From NCBI GenBank assembly GCA_949825025.1, contig OX463785.1, positions 9,735,971 to 9,799,970 of the forward strand: DNA of 64,000 nt. Reading direction: 5' to 3'. The stretch's first letter is position 1, and each line of letters opens with the position of its first letter. Shown piece after piece: positions 26,101-38,476 of this stretch. Origin of the DNA: Siphlonurus alternatus. Lineage: Eukaryota; Arthropoda; Insecta; Ephemeroptera; Siphlonuridae. The translations under genes and the position numbers were made by a program. The notes under the pieces are model-generated. The model saw only the letters and a program-made list of their open reading frames with translations, did not search any database and was not told the origin of the DNA.

Positions 26101-29100
26101 TCAGTTGCTCCTGAAGAAGTCCATGACGTCATCCAGGTTGGCGACGTTCCAGGCGAGGTTGGACTCGACGACCTGCAGCGAGGAAGACACTAGCGCCACG
26201 GCAGATGCTCCAAGCTCGCCCAGGTTTTGATTGCGGAACTCCCTTATCTAAAATAATAATTGTCAATTAGTAATTATCAGGTAGTTTATAATCTGAAAAT
26301 ATTGAGATATTAATAATAAAAAAGTCTGATATCCTTAACATTGATATATTGTTCGGTATGTACCACTCGTCGCATCAGAAAATTTCTTTTTGCAGCCTTG
26401 TTAATCACCATACTCTGTGTTATTCTTTAATTAAGCATAGTCCCAAAAGGAAATTTTCCGAGGCGACGACTGTACCAAGTACCTACCCTACACAGTATAA
26501 TATTATATTATTTGCTATATAGATATTATTTTTAAATTTAGTTTTTAGTATGCTGTGACTATTAATTTAGATTTGCCTTCTATTTCTAATGCCACGTATT
26601 AATTGAAGAAGCTGTGACAGTAGAAAGAATTAACTTACTTTGTCGACGTGTTCCTGGGTGTTTAGTTTCTCGGAAATTGTGATGAATCCATAGCCTATAT
26701 TACCGTACCTTTAAACAAGATTGAGACAAATATTAACATCTTCATTAATAATTAATTTATATAAATCACACGAATAAACAATAAATAGGAAACATAATGG
26801 GGTGGAGGTATTCACAATATCAGATTTTAGCCTTTAAATATTTAGTACTAATATTTAAAATAAAATCTACAATAAATTCAGTACTAAATTTGTAGGCTAA
26901 AATGTAAACGAATATTGCAAAGACTTCGTCGTCTCTATAACATGCAACTTTGTTAATCACCATGCAATTTGAGTATAAATATCATGATAGTGATTAACAA
27001 GGCTGCAAAAAGGAAATTTTCAGAGACGAGGAGTATACTTTAAGAATAGCCCCAGTAATATAATACTTATAATTTTTTAAATATTTAAAGCTGAAATTTA
27101 AATTTTGATGCACCTAACACACATTTGTTTTTTTCTACTCACAGAGGGTCGAGAGTCCTCCAGTTTGCGATGAGGAAGTCGAGGGCCAAATCGAGACCGG
27201 CTGGATTGCTGTATACGGCCATCAACACGCTGAGGGCGTCTCCAGGTCGAACCACACTCGTGGTCAAAGAAAGATCAAGGTAGCTGTGGAAAGTTAGGAC
27301 AAAGAATTATATATAAGTGTCTGAATTTATCTTCTTTTTTTTTTCTTATAATTGGCAAAATCCCATTAGAAATTTGTCACTTCTTATGGCCATGCGTTAA
27401 AATGATTAAATCTGTCAGCCATTCCTTGATATTTCAAAAGTATTTAAAAAAAATACTGATTAAGATTAATTTAATCATTAATTAAAAACTTAAATGACTA
27501 TTTCACCACACTCCTAACATTAAAGACCATATTTGCAACAAATCCGACACTTTTAATCTCCAACCAACTCACGTCTGCAGCAGCGCGAGGTCCGGAGAAC
27601 ATCCGATGGCGGCCAGCAGACGACCTTGTTCATCTCCGTTGTTCGAGTTGACGTAGCGAGCCAGCAGGAAGTCATAGTCGGTCTGTCCTCCCTCTCGCTG
27701 GCCAGCACAGTACGCAGGAGTGCGGAGGTCCAGGGCAACCCTGACAACGATAATCATCTTGAACCTGAGTCTCTGAAGGTCCCTAGCTGTACTCACGGGT
27801 TGTTGACATCGGGGGAGGGGGTGACCTTCCACTGCTGGAAGAGCGCCGCGCCGTCCGAGTTGCAGGTGGCGTCCCCGACGTTGCAGGCCCAGCGAGTGAC
27901 GAGGTAGCGGGTGAGCTGCTGGGAGTGAGGGTCGCTCTCGCTCAGAGAGAAGCCGTTCACCGTGGAGTACACCAGCTGCATCTTGCGCTGCATGTAGTCC
28001 TGGAGAAAGAAGGGGGCGGGGCTAATTATTGAGGTATTATGAAGGGGTTGGGAACAATGGGAACCCAATTATTAAATGATAAATTTAGCATCTAAATGTA
28101 CTAATTTGAAACCTTTTCTTCTTTTTGTAATCATGCAATTTGTTTTACGGAATTAACTTTTTGTTTTCAATTCTTTAATAACTCATTTAATTAATACTCA
28201 AATTTAATTTTAATTGAAATCAATAAATTATATTAGTTTAAAAATATTGAATTGAATATATAAATTTTTATTTTTTTATAAATAATTTGCAAGATTTTAT
28301 TTAAATAATAAAAAAAAAATTAAAAAATTAATTAATGTTTTTATGATTAATTTTTTAAAAAGAATATTATATATAATTTTTTTTAAAATTAAAATAAATA
28401 AATGTGTGCAATATTTTTAAATGTATTGTATCTTAACAAATCATAAATGCTTGAGGCAGATTGTCGTGAGCGACGTCCATGCGACGCGATTTTGACGCAT
28501 ATACAAAAAAATCTGATGCAATTAGTAAATAGAAGTACCCAATAGGGTTTAATTAAATTTAAAAAAAACTGATGCAGCAATTAAATTTTCTGGATATTGC
28601 CTTAAATATGATGCTCCTCTTTTGTTTTTAAGGTTAAGAGATGGTGAGTCACCCTGGAATTTACAGTAAACCTTCCTTACATTACAACATAAATATTCAG
28701 TGAAGAAAATGAAGCAAAAGTCAGTCTAGTATTTTTAGATATTCAGGATGTAAATAGTGAGAATGTCATTGGGAAGCTTGCTGCCATTAGTCAAATCATA
28801 ATCTTTTTCATCTAAAAAAGATCTCAAAAACTGGACTGGATAATTACTTTTTTTTACTACAGGAAGTTATTTATGTTCTGATCTATTTTTTTACCATAAA
28901 AAAATAATTACCATAGTGACATTAATCCTTAAATCGCCAATATGGCCGTCAATGGATGTTACAGTAAGTGCGAATTATTCTCGTCACAGGCTGGATATCG
29001 CTCATTTAAATCCATCTATATTCAATAAAGAACCATGAGGTTGAAATTCTCACCTGGAACAGCTGCACCCCCTCGGCGGTCTGGTACACGCGGTCCCTGA

Positions 29101-32100
29101 TGTACTCCAGCACGTAGGTGGCCACGGTCCACGGCACCAACTGGCTCTCTTGGTCGAGGTACTTGGTGGTGCTCAGAGCGGTCACCCAGTCCAAGAGGCC
29201 CTCCTCGGCGAACGTGGCGGCGTCGTCCATCAGCTGAGCTCGGTTCAGAGGGTCCACGTTGTTCGCGTTGCCGGGCGAGCTCATGTACGAGGTGATGAGC
29301 GCCCAGTTCGTCAGGTCGTAGTTGACGCGGTAGTAACCTGGCGACAGTGAGATAAGTTCTGTGCGTTCGCAAATACAAATATATTGGATAAAATTTAAAA
29401 ATTAATAATTCGATCATAAGAATAATGATGGACAGCAAATATTAGTGCGAATCAGAGTATACAGATTCAAGGCATGAGATCGAATGTTATTTCACTTTTA
29501 CAACAATGTTCACCAATAACTGTATTGATAAATTTTTTAAATAAAACATTTAATATATATTGTGTTTTTTTAATATTTTGTTTTATTAAATACAGCTTTT
29601 ATTTTAAATACATAGTGTAGTAAATAAAAAAAATTAAAATAATATTTTTAAATTAAAAAATGTATATATTTTTTTTAATTTCTTGTTTTTATAATTTCTT
29701 ATAAAAAATAAAAACAATTTTTATTTATTTTTAGTACCTTCTTAATGCACTGGGTTGCACTAACTACTAAAATTGATAAAGCCGAGTTTTCTGTGTATCT
29801 ATCACATATCATGAACTTTAACACCTTATGACTTTATTTCATGTAAATTGCTAACATCAGCAGTTGAAGCTCACCGGTCTGCTTGAGGTTGAACAAGAGC
29901 CAGTCCTGACTGCTCGGTACGCCGGCAAACAAGGTGAGTTGAGGCTGTCCTGGAATCAGCCAGGCGCTCGGAGTCTGGTCGGAGAAGTTGGGGCTGTCCG
30001 AGCTCGTGAACGTCAGGGGAACCACCCACTGGTCGGGGCCGCCGCCGCCAAACCGAGTCTGTGGGGAAATGGGGAGTTTTCAAAGAATATTTACCTTGAA
30101 TTTTTATAAAATAATTTTGTGTGGAAACTTAGGAGCATGTACTCATATTTGCATAAGACTTCAATTAGCTTGATTAATTTGTTTTTTGTTTTGATCAAAT
30201 TTGAAACGAAAATCTGCATTTCATTTGGAAATGCAAAATTCCCCTAGTGAAGATATGACGCAACCACACACAACAGTACTGATAGACAAGTTGCCTAACT
30301 TCTGAGTTTGCAGGCGTCAAACAAAATGGCGGCAATAACTTATAATTAAACATTACAATATTTCAGTTTGAATTTGGCTTTGTTGCCTAACTTTAAACTT
30401 GGAAATATTGCAAGTAAAATTATTTAATATTGATCACATAATATTTAGTAAAAAAAAAAAACTAATTTTCATCGCTCTTTATCCGCAAATGACATCTAGT
30501 GTGACTTTTGTTGCGTGACTGAACGATTTCGATGCATGGAGTGTATAGGCGGATTGGTGACCTATACTGGTGACCTTGACCTCTATGTGACCTTGACGTA
30601 CCTGGGTGACGATGGCGGACTGCTGACCGTAGTTTCTGGTGACGGTAACAAGGGGGAATCCAGCCTGCAGAGTCCACGTGTTCATCAGCTGTTTGAAGGT
30701 CACTCCGTTAGGAAGTGGAGGTGACTGCAGCGCCAGATACGAGAATAAATCGTCCTGATTTGCCGCGCCGTACCCCCTGGATGGAACATTAAAATTTTAC
30801 TTTTTTGCATGTGTAATTTAAAATAGCAAACGTATTTTAGTATACCTATCGCATTCAATTTTTTATTCTCCTTTATTATTCTCAAAAAAAAAATATTAAG
30901 TTTAGAATCTTAAAATTGCAATTAACCTTTAATAAAATATCAGTACACTTCATTAATGATTGTTTATATTGAGGCGCAGATCTAAAGAAAAAAAATTGAG
31001 GCAGGTAAGAAGAGTATAGAAGAGTATCCCAAAAACAGTTAGTTCACTTCTCAATTAATATGGTGCCTGCTATTGCCAAAATATATAGAATGGAGTATCG
31101 ACCTCAATTTTTTTTATTGCAGAAATGGATAGAGGGTGCAAAGTTATGCTACCCTGATTTTTTTCAGATTTTTTTGAGACCGCGCGGGAACTATTTTTAA
31201 AAATTATTGAATGTCCTTTTTGTGACGTCACGAGACGCCGCTCCTTAAGAAAAACATAGGACTTGCCGCCGCGTGACGTCACAAAAAAAAACTTTCAATA
31301 ATTTTTAAAAAATATAAGTTTTTGGTCTCAAAAAAATCTGAAAAAAATCAGGGTAGCATAACTTTGCACCCTCTATCCATTTCTGCAATAAAAAAAAATT
31401 GAGGTCGATACTCCATTGGTATAACGTACACTCGTTGACTTGGAAAATTTCCTTTTTTCAGTCTTTTTCATCACCATGCCCTGTGTTGTTCCTACGGGAC
31501 ATGGTTATTTACAAGGATGCTGTCTCGAGTTGTATCTAACAAGTTCTAAAAATACTTACAATCCAATTAAGTAACTGTTCATCGCCACTTTGAATTTTTC
31601 TTCTCCCAGTAAGTTCAACATAAATCGAACCAAGCAACCACCTGGAAATTTAAAAAATCAATTATATTAGAGCTTGTGTATGTATAATTTAAAACTCCCA
31701 ATTTTGCAACTTTTTCACTCGATTTAATTTGATAAAGGGACATTTTTCGTCCTGGGTCCTCATTCTCTATTTCAAAGTTCATTTGATTTGATCGAATAAT
31801 AAAGCTATAGTTTTATTCACAGCAGCTATTACTTTTTTTCAAATAATTATACTATAAGTTCAAATATTAATAATATGTGTAGTAAATTGTGATGATTTGT
31901 AGTTTACAAGGCTGCATTACAATATATAGTATAAAATCCTAATTTCAACAAATCTGATACCTTGAATTAATTTGTTTTTAAAATTAAATTGCAACATAGA
32001 TCTTTTTTCTTTACAAAAATTATTAGATAATTATAACTCTTGAATTAAGATTCAGGATTTCTTTATAATATTTTCTCAGAAATATAAAAATATCTATAGT

Positions 32101-35100
32101 CATAAGAACTTACAATTAGTGTTTAATAATAAATAAAAAAAAAACACTTTATTTGTACAAAAGTGCCAGAGAGTTTTTCATGTAAATTTAATATTAGCCT
32201 TTATAAAATGTCATACCCTTATTGTAAGTGATGCTATCAAATATATTGAAGATAGAGTCTGGACTGTCGACGTCAGCGTGAATGGGGTGCGAGTTGACGT
32301 CCGCTCTGAAGGCCGAGTGCATCATGTCCACCACGAACTGTTGGTCAAGCTGCCAGTCAGCGCCAACCTGCGGACATTCTCAGAATTAATGAGTGGAGGT
32401 AGCAAGTCCAGGGAGTTGTTATTTATAAAAATTGGGACACAATTACCATTGGTGCAGACTAATTTTGACCAAGACTACTAAACCTCTACTAAATTTTCTT
32501 ACCGCAGCGGTACCGAAGTACTCGAAGTAGGTTGCGAACCCCTCGTTGAGCCAAAGGTCACTCCACCACTCGGGAGAGACGAGATCTCCGAACCACTGGT
32601 GTGCCAGCTCGTGGGACACAACTTGAGCCATCAGCTGTTTGTCCCAGATGGTGTCCACGGTCGAATTGTACAGCACATACGGTTCTCTGAGGAAAATTTT
32701 CAATATTTTAGCTAGAAATCTTTTGTGTATAGTTATATTTGAATGGGATATTTCAATTCTGCAAGATCAAATTCACTTCACTTTAGTTAAACATGCTTCA
32801 TTAGTTTTATTAATTACGTTTATAATGAAGTTTGCTTTGATATGCATTGTTTTATAATAATATAATAAATTATAAAAGTTATTTATATTTTATTTTTATT
32901 AAATTTCATGTAGCATTAATTGCATTATAATTTTATGTAATGATTTTTTTCAAATATGTTTGTACTTAAAAATATAAATCACAATTTTAAATTAAAATAT
33001 TTTTATTTAAATACATTTAATAATGTTGCTAAAATAAAGATAATAATCTGAAAACAATAAAATAATATAAAAATATATATAAAAATTCATTGTGAAATAA
33101 TTATACTTTTTAAAAAATAAACGAAAGAATGCTAATGGAAACGGATCGAAGGAAGGAAATGTTTTAGAGACAAAATTAATATAATAAAGTCAAATAAATA
33201 GCACCCACAGTATGCTCTCGCCTCGGAGATATGAATCTGGCGAATCTGGCACAATTTATGTATTCCTGACTGAAAATCATGTATTTCTGACTACACTCAC
33301 TGTAATCCACATGATTATATAATTTATTTAAAAATATTAAGTCACAAAAGATATTGACACTCACAGGTAGGTGACTAGTCCCCAATTCTCCATGGCTCCT
33401 GAGAAGAACGTCACCATTCCGATCTGGTCCAGCTTGGGCAGCTGGAAGGGTACGTTCGTGAAGGTCTCGTAGTACGAGATGAGACCCGGCGTGATCTCGG
33501 CCGTGTACTCGCCAGTCTCTATCACCTGGGGGCGGGCCCAAACCTAAGGAGAAGAAATTAGTGACAGTCGTGATAGAATGCAATCGTTGTATTTGTCGTA
33601 AAATCTTAAGTTTCAAATTTTAGAAATTTTTACACAAGTTTTATGGAGAATGATTCATCGCTTAGTGACGATAGATAGGATTTCAATGTTAACAAAGGTA
33701 CGTATTGTAAGATTTGGAACACTTTCACAATATTCGCGTCGCATCATGCAATAAAAAAAATCACTCGTGTGGTGACAGAGAATCTGAGAGATGTGAAGAT
33801 TGTAGTTAATATTTAATTTAATTTCCAACAAAACTGACATTAATTTTATAGCAAAAAAGTATCTATGTAAGCATACTGTATATGTATTGTGTATTATAGT
33901 TGCTGTAAGTACGTGATTATTTTATATTCAGTTTAATTGTTTTACAAAGTAAATTGTGTTTATTATCAATACTACTGATTGTGAGTATTAAATTTAGTGC
34001 TATCACCATAATACTAATTTTCTGACAAAAAAACAGAATTTTTTTTTTTAACATTTTTATCACACATTAAAAAAATATTAAATGTATTTTCCTAACACTA
34101 GTTTTTGTAATTAACCAATGATCAGTTCAAGAATTCAATTATCTTCTGGTTATATAAGATGCACCAAATGTGTATAAAAATAATCCTCTGAGTCCCCTAC
34201 TTAATTTAAAGCTTATATTAATTAAAACCTATAAAACTAATTATCTATTTTACCTTGTATCGCGGGTCTTGGAGGCTCGTAACGCTGGCGAACTGGTTGG
34301 TGGAGAAGCAAATAAGGTACGTGGAAATCGGGGGTGACTGTTGGAAGTGAACCCACTCCCAGCCAGGCAGACCGGGGCTGTAATGATAGTTTAAATAATG
34401 CAAATTTATTTAGATATTTTAAAGTTATTATTTAATTTTGATGAAATCATATAGCTGTTTCTATCGGAAAATAAAATTTGCAAGCAAAAATTGCATCATG
34501 TGATGTATCCAGCAGTGACTGAAGAGGTAAGGTGCATTTCCATGGAGTGATGCCGAGCGAGGCTTAATTGGTGGGGCAAGAAAAGCGCACTTGCTTCATT
34601 CTCGTATGGCAACCATGTTTGCGATAAAATCGCTCCCCGCAAGGCGAGAAAATCCCGAGCCTCTGGTTGCGGCTCGCGATTTTCTCGCTTTCCGCGCTTC
34701 ATCGAAATGCACCTTTACGACTGATAAATATGGCTTTAAAACTACAATAATGATCTGATAACTCACACTGCCTCCCCCTCGCTCTCGATGGGCATGTTCG
34801 CAAGCACCGTGTGTCCAGGCTCCCTCGCGAGGTGAAGGGTCACGGGAGCCTTCAGGTTCGGCTGGTCGAAACACGGCATGAACAAACGAGCACCAGTAGG
34901 TTCCAGGTCAGTCACGGCAAGCCACCTGAGAAATGAAAGTTAGGATAAGTCAGGTGTTAAATGGAAGGTCATCTTGAGGTTTGGCTGGTACGTAACATAT
35001 GGCACGAATCAGGGTGCACCAGTCACTACGAGCCCCACAAGAGATAAGAGTAATTAAAAGGCAGTAACTAGGTTTTAACACTTGTCTCACTATACAGTAT

Positions 35101-38083
35101 GGTTTTAATATTCCATGATTTTCATAATTTTTAGTAAATTAATATTATATACGATAGGTATACAAGAATTACAAGAAGACATTATCTTTCCGTCAAAAGT
35201 TAATATATAAGTTCTTGGTATCAAGATAAAAATAATTTATAAATTAATAAATTAATTATAAAAAATAATTGCGTATTTATTATAATAAAAATAATATAAT
35301 TTTTTTTAGTTTTATTTATAAAAAATAATTTTGTTAAATAAAAAAAATACAATTATTACATTTTAAAATTTATTTTGAAAATGAATGTTTTTTTTTCTAT
35401 AATTAATGTTATTACAAATAATTGCAATGTTATTGTCTTTCATTTACACACAAATAGAGATATATTTAATAATTTTGCTTTTACCGGCAGACTTTTAAAC
35501 TACAAAGCTGCCAATTAAATTCAATCACTGCAGTAAACACTACAAACTTGTCACAATATGAATATGCAGCTTGGTTCTACAACTCACTTCTGGTTTCCAT
35601 TTTCGTCCTGGTATCCACTTCTGAACAGACCGAACGTCTCAGTGTTCACCACGCCAGTGTAGACGACTGTGACGTCATACTGCTCTCCAGACTCGAGCGG
35701 GGAGGCCATGAAGATGTCGAAGAACTCGCGGTCATCCACCAAGATGCCGTAACCAATCTCTTGGGCCACAGAGCCGTCCGAAACCTGCAGATATACGTCA
35801 TAGGAATTACAATATGTAGACGATGTTAGACTAATTCTTTTTTCTTTTTTGTTTTGCTTTGTTGAAAAAATTTTAAAAAAATGTTTATTCACTATAAAAA
35901 AAAATCCCATGATAAAGTAAAATTAATTAAAAATTAATTTGTGCTAAGTTATGATTTATTATAATAAATTTCATGTATTTTTTTACGAAGGTTTACTTCT
36001 TCCATTAATATAAGTAAATTAAACTTTTTAAATAATATTGGCTGAGCATGCACATACGCGCCCCCCTCTCATGAAATTGTAAACTCTATTTTTATTTTAT
36101 ATGTATATTTTTTTAGTACTAAAATCTTCTTATAAAAGGCCCGAAATTCTTCTATGTCATGGTCTTTGATAAAGTAATTAATTGTTTTTAGTTACACAAT
36201 TTTGTCACTCTTTCATATTGCCTTGAGGTTAGACAACTTGTCCTGCAGAGAGATAGAGCTGGTTGCATACAGAGCAGGGGCGAGACAAGATGAGACAATT
36301 ATATAGGCATTAAAAAATTATGTTAATAAAATTATCAAGACAAATTGATTATATATTATTGAAAAAGCTTCTTGCAATTAGAGCTTTTCAATTAACGTCA
36401 AACTGTCATCGAAATGACTTTCTACTGACACTTTCTAAATTTTAGTGTCAACAATTTCATTCACAAAACATTTCGATTTAATATAGAGGCATTAAAAAAT
36501 TATGTAAATAGAATTACCAAGACAAATTGATGATATATTACTGTGAGAAAGTTTCTTAGCGCTTTTCAATTAACGTCATAAAGACAGGTTTGGACATCCG
36601 TTGGATTTTACCTGATTGATTCTAAAATTGGAATTGCTATGATATCAGAGCTTTATTACTGGCTAAAGTACACGTGTAGTGGAGTCATACTGATGGTATA
36701 GAGAATGTTTTCAATGCCATATTTTGGTGCTTTATGAGGTCAATAAAGCATTAAAATTTTAACAAAAACACTGACATTAAAGTATATAAAGAATATTATA
36801 CTATATCGTTGTATACTGGTATCTAAAAAGGACCCAATCAAACACACAAATAATAAAAAAAAGTCACTGACTTACCTTGACAACTTCGATGTCCTGAATG
36901 TCCAGTCCTACAGCGTGCATCTTGATGGCACTGGTAGCTTGGTTCACCTGAACTCTGATGGTCACCTGTACACCGAGGATTTTTTTTTTTTCATTAAACA
37001 GAAACTAAAAGAAAAAATATACAATCTTTTAAATTGAGTGTTAAGGAATGAAGAATATTGTCGGTATAAGAGGGTATTTTCACTATTTTTTTTCTTTCAG
37101 TGTAAAAATATATTAATTAGTTATAAATAATATAAATAATTTGTATAATTATAAAATTGATTATTAATTTATTAAAATAGTACAAACATAAGTTGTTATT
37201 TGAAAACATATTATTATATTGCAATGTTAAAATTTAAAATATTTGCAAATATTCTTTATCTGAAAATACCATAAAACAATTTTATGCAATATTATTATTG
37301 TGGACAGTGGAAAGTTCTAAATATTATTATATGACAAGTATAAGAAGAAGAAAAAAAATCACCATTTGACAATATAACCTTATGATTGTACTAGAGGCTT
37401 CAAGTGTTCCCCGGCGTGAAAATTTTCTCCATAAGACACCATGTTACAAAATTTGAATTTTTTCTCAGTAACTATTAAAGCTATGAATTTGAAACCATCT
37501 CCTACCCCCCTCCATTTAGCGATATTCTGATAATGAATCAATAACTAATTTTTCTCTAAAAAATTTCTTTAATGCCCAAAAAGCGATTTTGATTTTTTTT
37601 TTTTTTTTTTTTTTTTTTTACATAGGTTTGGATGGGACGGTATATAGGAACACCGCAAAATCAGCTAACTTGAAGCCTCTCTTCGCCTCAACCCTCCTTA
37701 CTTATTTATTTACTTTTTTTTTTTTTTTTACAAGGATTCACCCCTAAGAGCTTACAGCTCGCGGCGGGGTACTGGGTACTTCTTTTTGTGTTGACGAGAA
37801 CTGCTTACCTGACCGTCGAAGGTGAACGCTCGCTCTGCAGGTGTCTCCAGGTAAATCTTGAGCTGCACATCGTACGACGTCGGAGTCACGGAGGTCGGTA
37901 GCAAGTAGTCCTCGAGGGCGCGTGTTGAGTTGCGAACGTACGGTGCAGAAGCTCTGGAGAGATGGGCGATTGTTATTAGATTTTTTTTTATGGACAATTT
38001 AAAAAAAAATATTAAAAAATAACGTTTTTTATTCACATATTATTCACATAATTGTTAATGTATTTTTTAAAATAGTTCTTGAA

Positions 38084-38117
<34 letters not shown>

Positions 38118-38476
38118 GAAAAATTGTGACTTAATATAAAATATATATTACACGATTACACTACCAGTAATTATATAGTTTATTATGGCTTAATTAAAAA
38201 CACAACTTATATTCTTCAAATCTCAATTCCTCGTCTGTTCAGAAAAATGATGTACTAAATCGAAACTCCCTATATGTTTTCAAAAGCAATATCATGACCT
38301 TACCCGATGGGCATTTTATCCCGGACATGCCACGACGCTCCTCGAAGGTTAGGTCCGTAGTGTGCATTTTGACCGATACTGCGCAGGCGCGAGCGCAGGT
38401 TACTGGGTGGAGTCGCAGACACGAGTGCGCATAGTAACAGCACGGCACATGCGCACCGACACATTGGGACTAGCAT
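26101..38476 (-). CDS. secreted M1 zinc aminopeptidase (aminopeptidase N-like), copy 2
   Basis: Paralogue of APN-1 with the same predicted reaction. Coding exons, gene order: 38476-38304, 37953-37809, 36965-36876, 35784-35588, 34925-34767, 34377-34254, 33543-33365, 32686-32503, 32367-32217, 31641-31560, 30776-30602, 30058-29875, 29337-29054, 27999-27797, 27740-27573, 27283-27143, 26708-26639, 26247-26101; they close in frame at 951 residues. Signal peptide residues 1-20; GAMEN 345-349; HELAH 381-385; Glu404; TYNKG tyrosine at 465. All catalytic residues are present. It ends [10 protein letters not shown] with no membrane or GPI tail visible. Exon sizes equal APN-1 except for one 3-bp difference and an extra intron (36966-37808) splitting APN-1 exon 2. 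The first exon and the exons from about 30723 to the 3' end are nearly identical to APN-1, whereas exons 2-10 have clearly diverged. A strong acceptor lies one base before the ATG, so a non-coding upstream exon is likely. Confidence 0.93.
26362..26476. mobile_element. 110-bp palindromic MITE family 5, copy 2
   Basis: CGTCGCATCAGAAAATTTC, then GCAGCCTTGTTAATCACCAT, with complementary AAGGAAATTTTCCGAGGCGACGA at the right. It is in the last-but-one intron of APN-2, which has no equivalent repeat in APN-1. Confidence 0.65.
26924..27034. mobile_element. 110-bp palindromic MITE family 5, copy 3
   Basis: CTTCGTCGTCTC, ACTTTGTTAATCACCATGC at the left; GTGATTAACAAGGCTGC and GGAAATTTTCAGAGACGA at the right. 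Same arm order as the other copies. Confidence 0.6.
28440..28552 (+). repeat. retroposon tail fragment shared with the 5S-derived SINEs
   Basis: The sequence around 28521-28551, AATTAGTAAATAGAAGTACCCAATAGGG, equals the 3' tail of SINE copy A, but the sequence before it (GTCGTGAGCGACGTCCATGC) is not the SINE body. A common tail on different bodies is expected when several retroposons use the same LINE reverse transcriptase. Confidence 0.5.
31091..31416. mobile_element. palindromic MITE family 2, copy 3
   Basis: Full-length palindrome in an APN-2 intron, with TGACGTCA at 31223-31230 and 31274-31281. APN-1 has a copy in the equivalent intron (11409-11735), so the insertion may predate the gene duplication. 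Confidence 0.85.
31425..31520. mobile_element. 110-bp palindromic MITE family 5, copy 4 (partly degraded)
   Basis: ACTCGTTGACTTGGAAAATTTCC and TCATCACCATGCCCTGTG match the family. The right arm is only weakly retained. It lies directly next to family 2 copy 3. Confidence 0.5.
34529..34715. mobile_element. MITE family 1, copy 2
   Basis: AAGGTGCATTTCCATGGAGTG at the left, GCTTCATCGAAATGCACCTT at the right, and an interior equal to the reverse complement of 4318-4503 with scattered differences. It lies in an APN-2 intron. Confidence 0.75.
36298..36592. repeat. diverged direct repeat in an APN-2 intron
   Basis: GGCATTAAAAAATTATGT, then AAGACAAATTGAT and GCTTTTCAATTAACGTCA, occurs at about 36305-36405 and again at about 36487-36587, a period of roughly 180 bp. 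No element ends were recognised. Confidence 0.6.
37610..37790 (-). repeat. two retroposon tails inside the APN-2-specific intron
   Basis: A long T-run (about 37588-37619) is followed by the tail also seen at 24160-24240. A second T-run (about 37711-37729) is followed by ACAAGGATTCACCCCTAAGAGC and TTACAGCTCGCGGCGGGGTA, the tail of the 5S-derived SINE at 40628-41030. Both insertions point in the gene's orientation and lie in the intron absent from APN-1. Confidence 0.6.
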
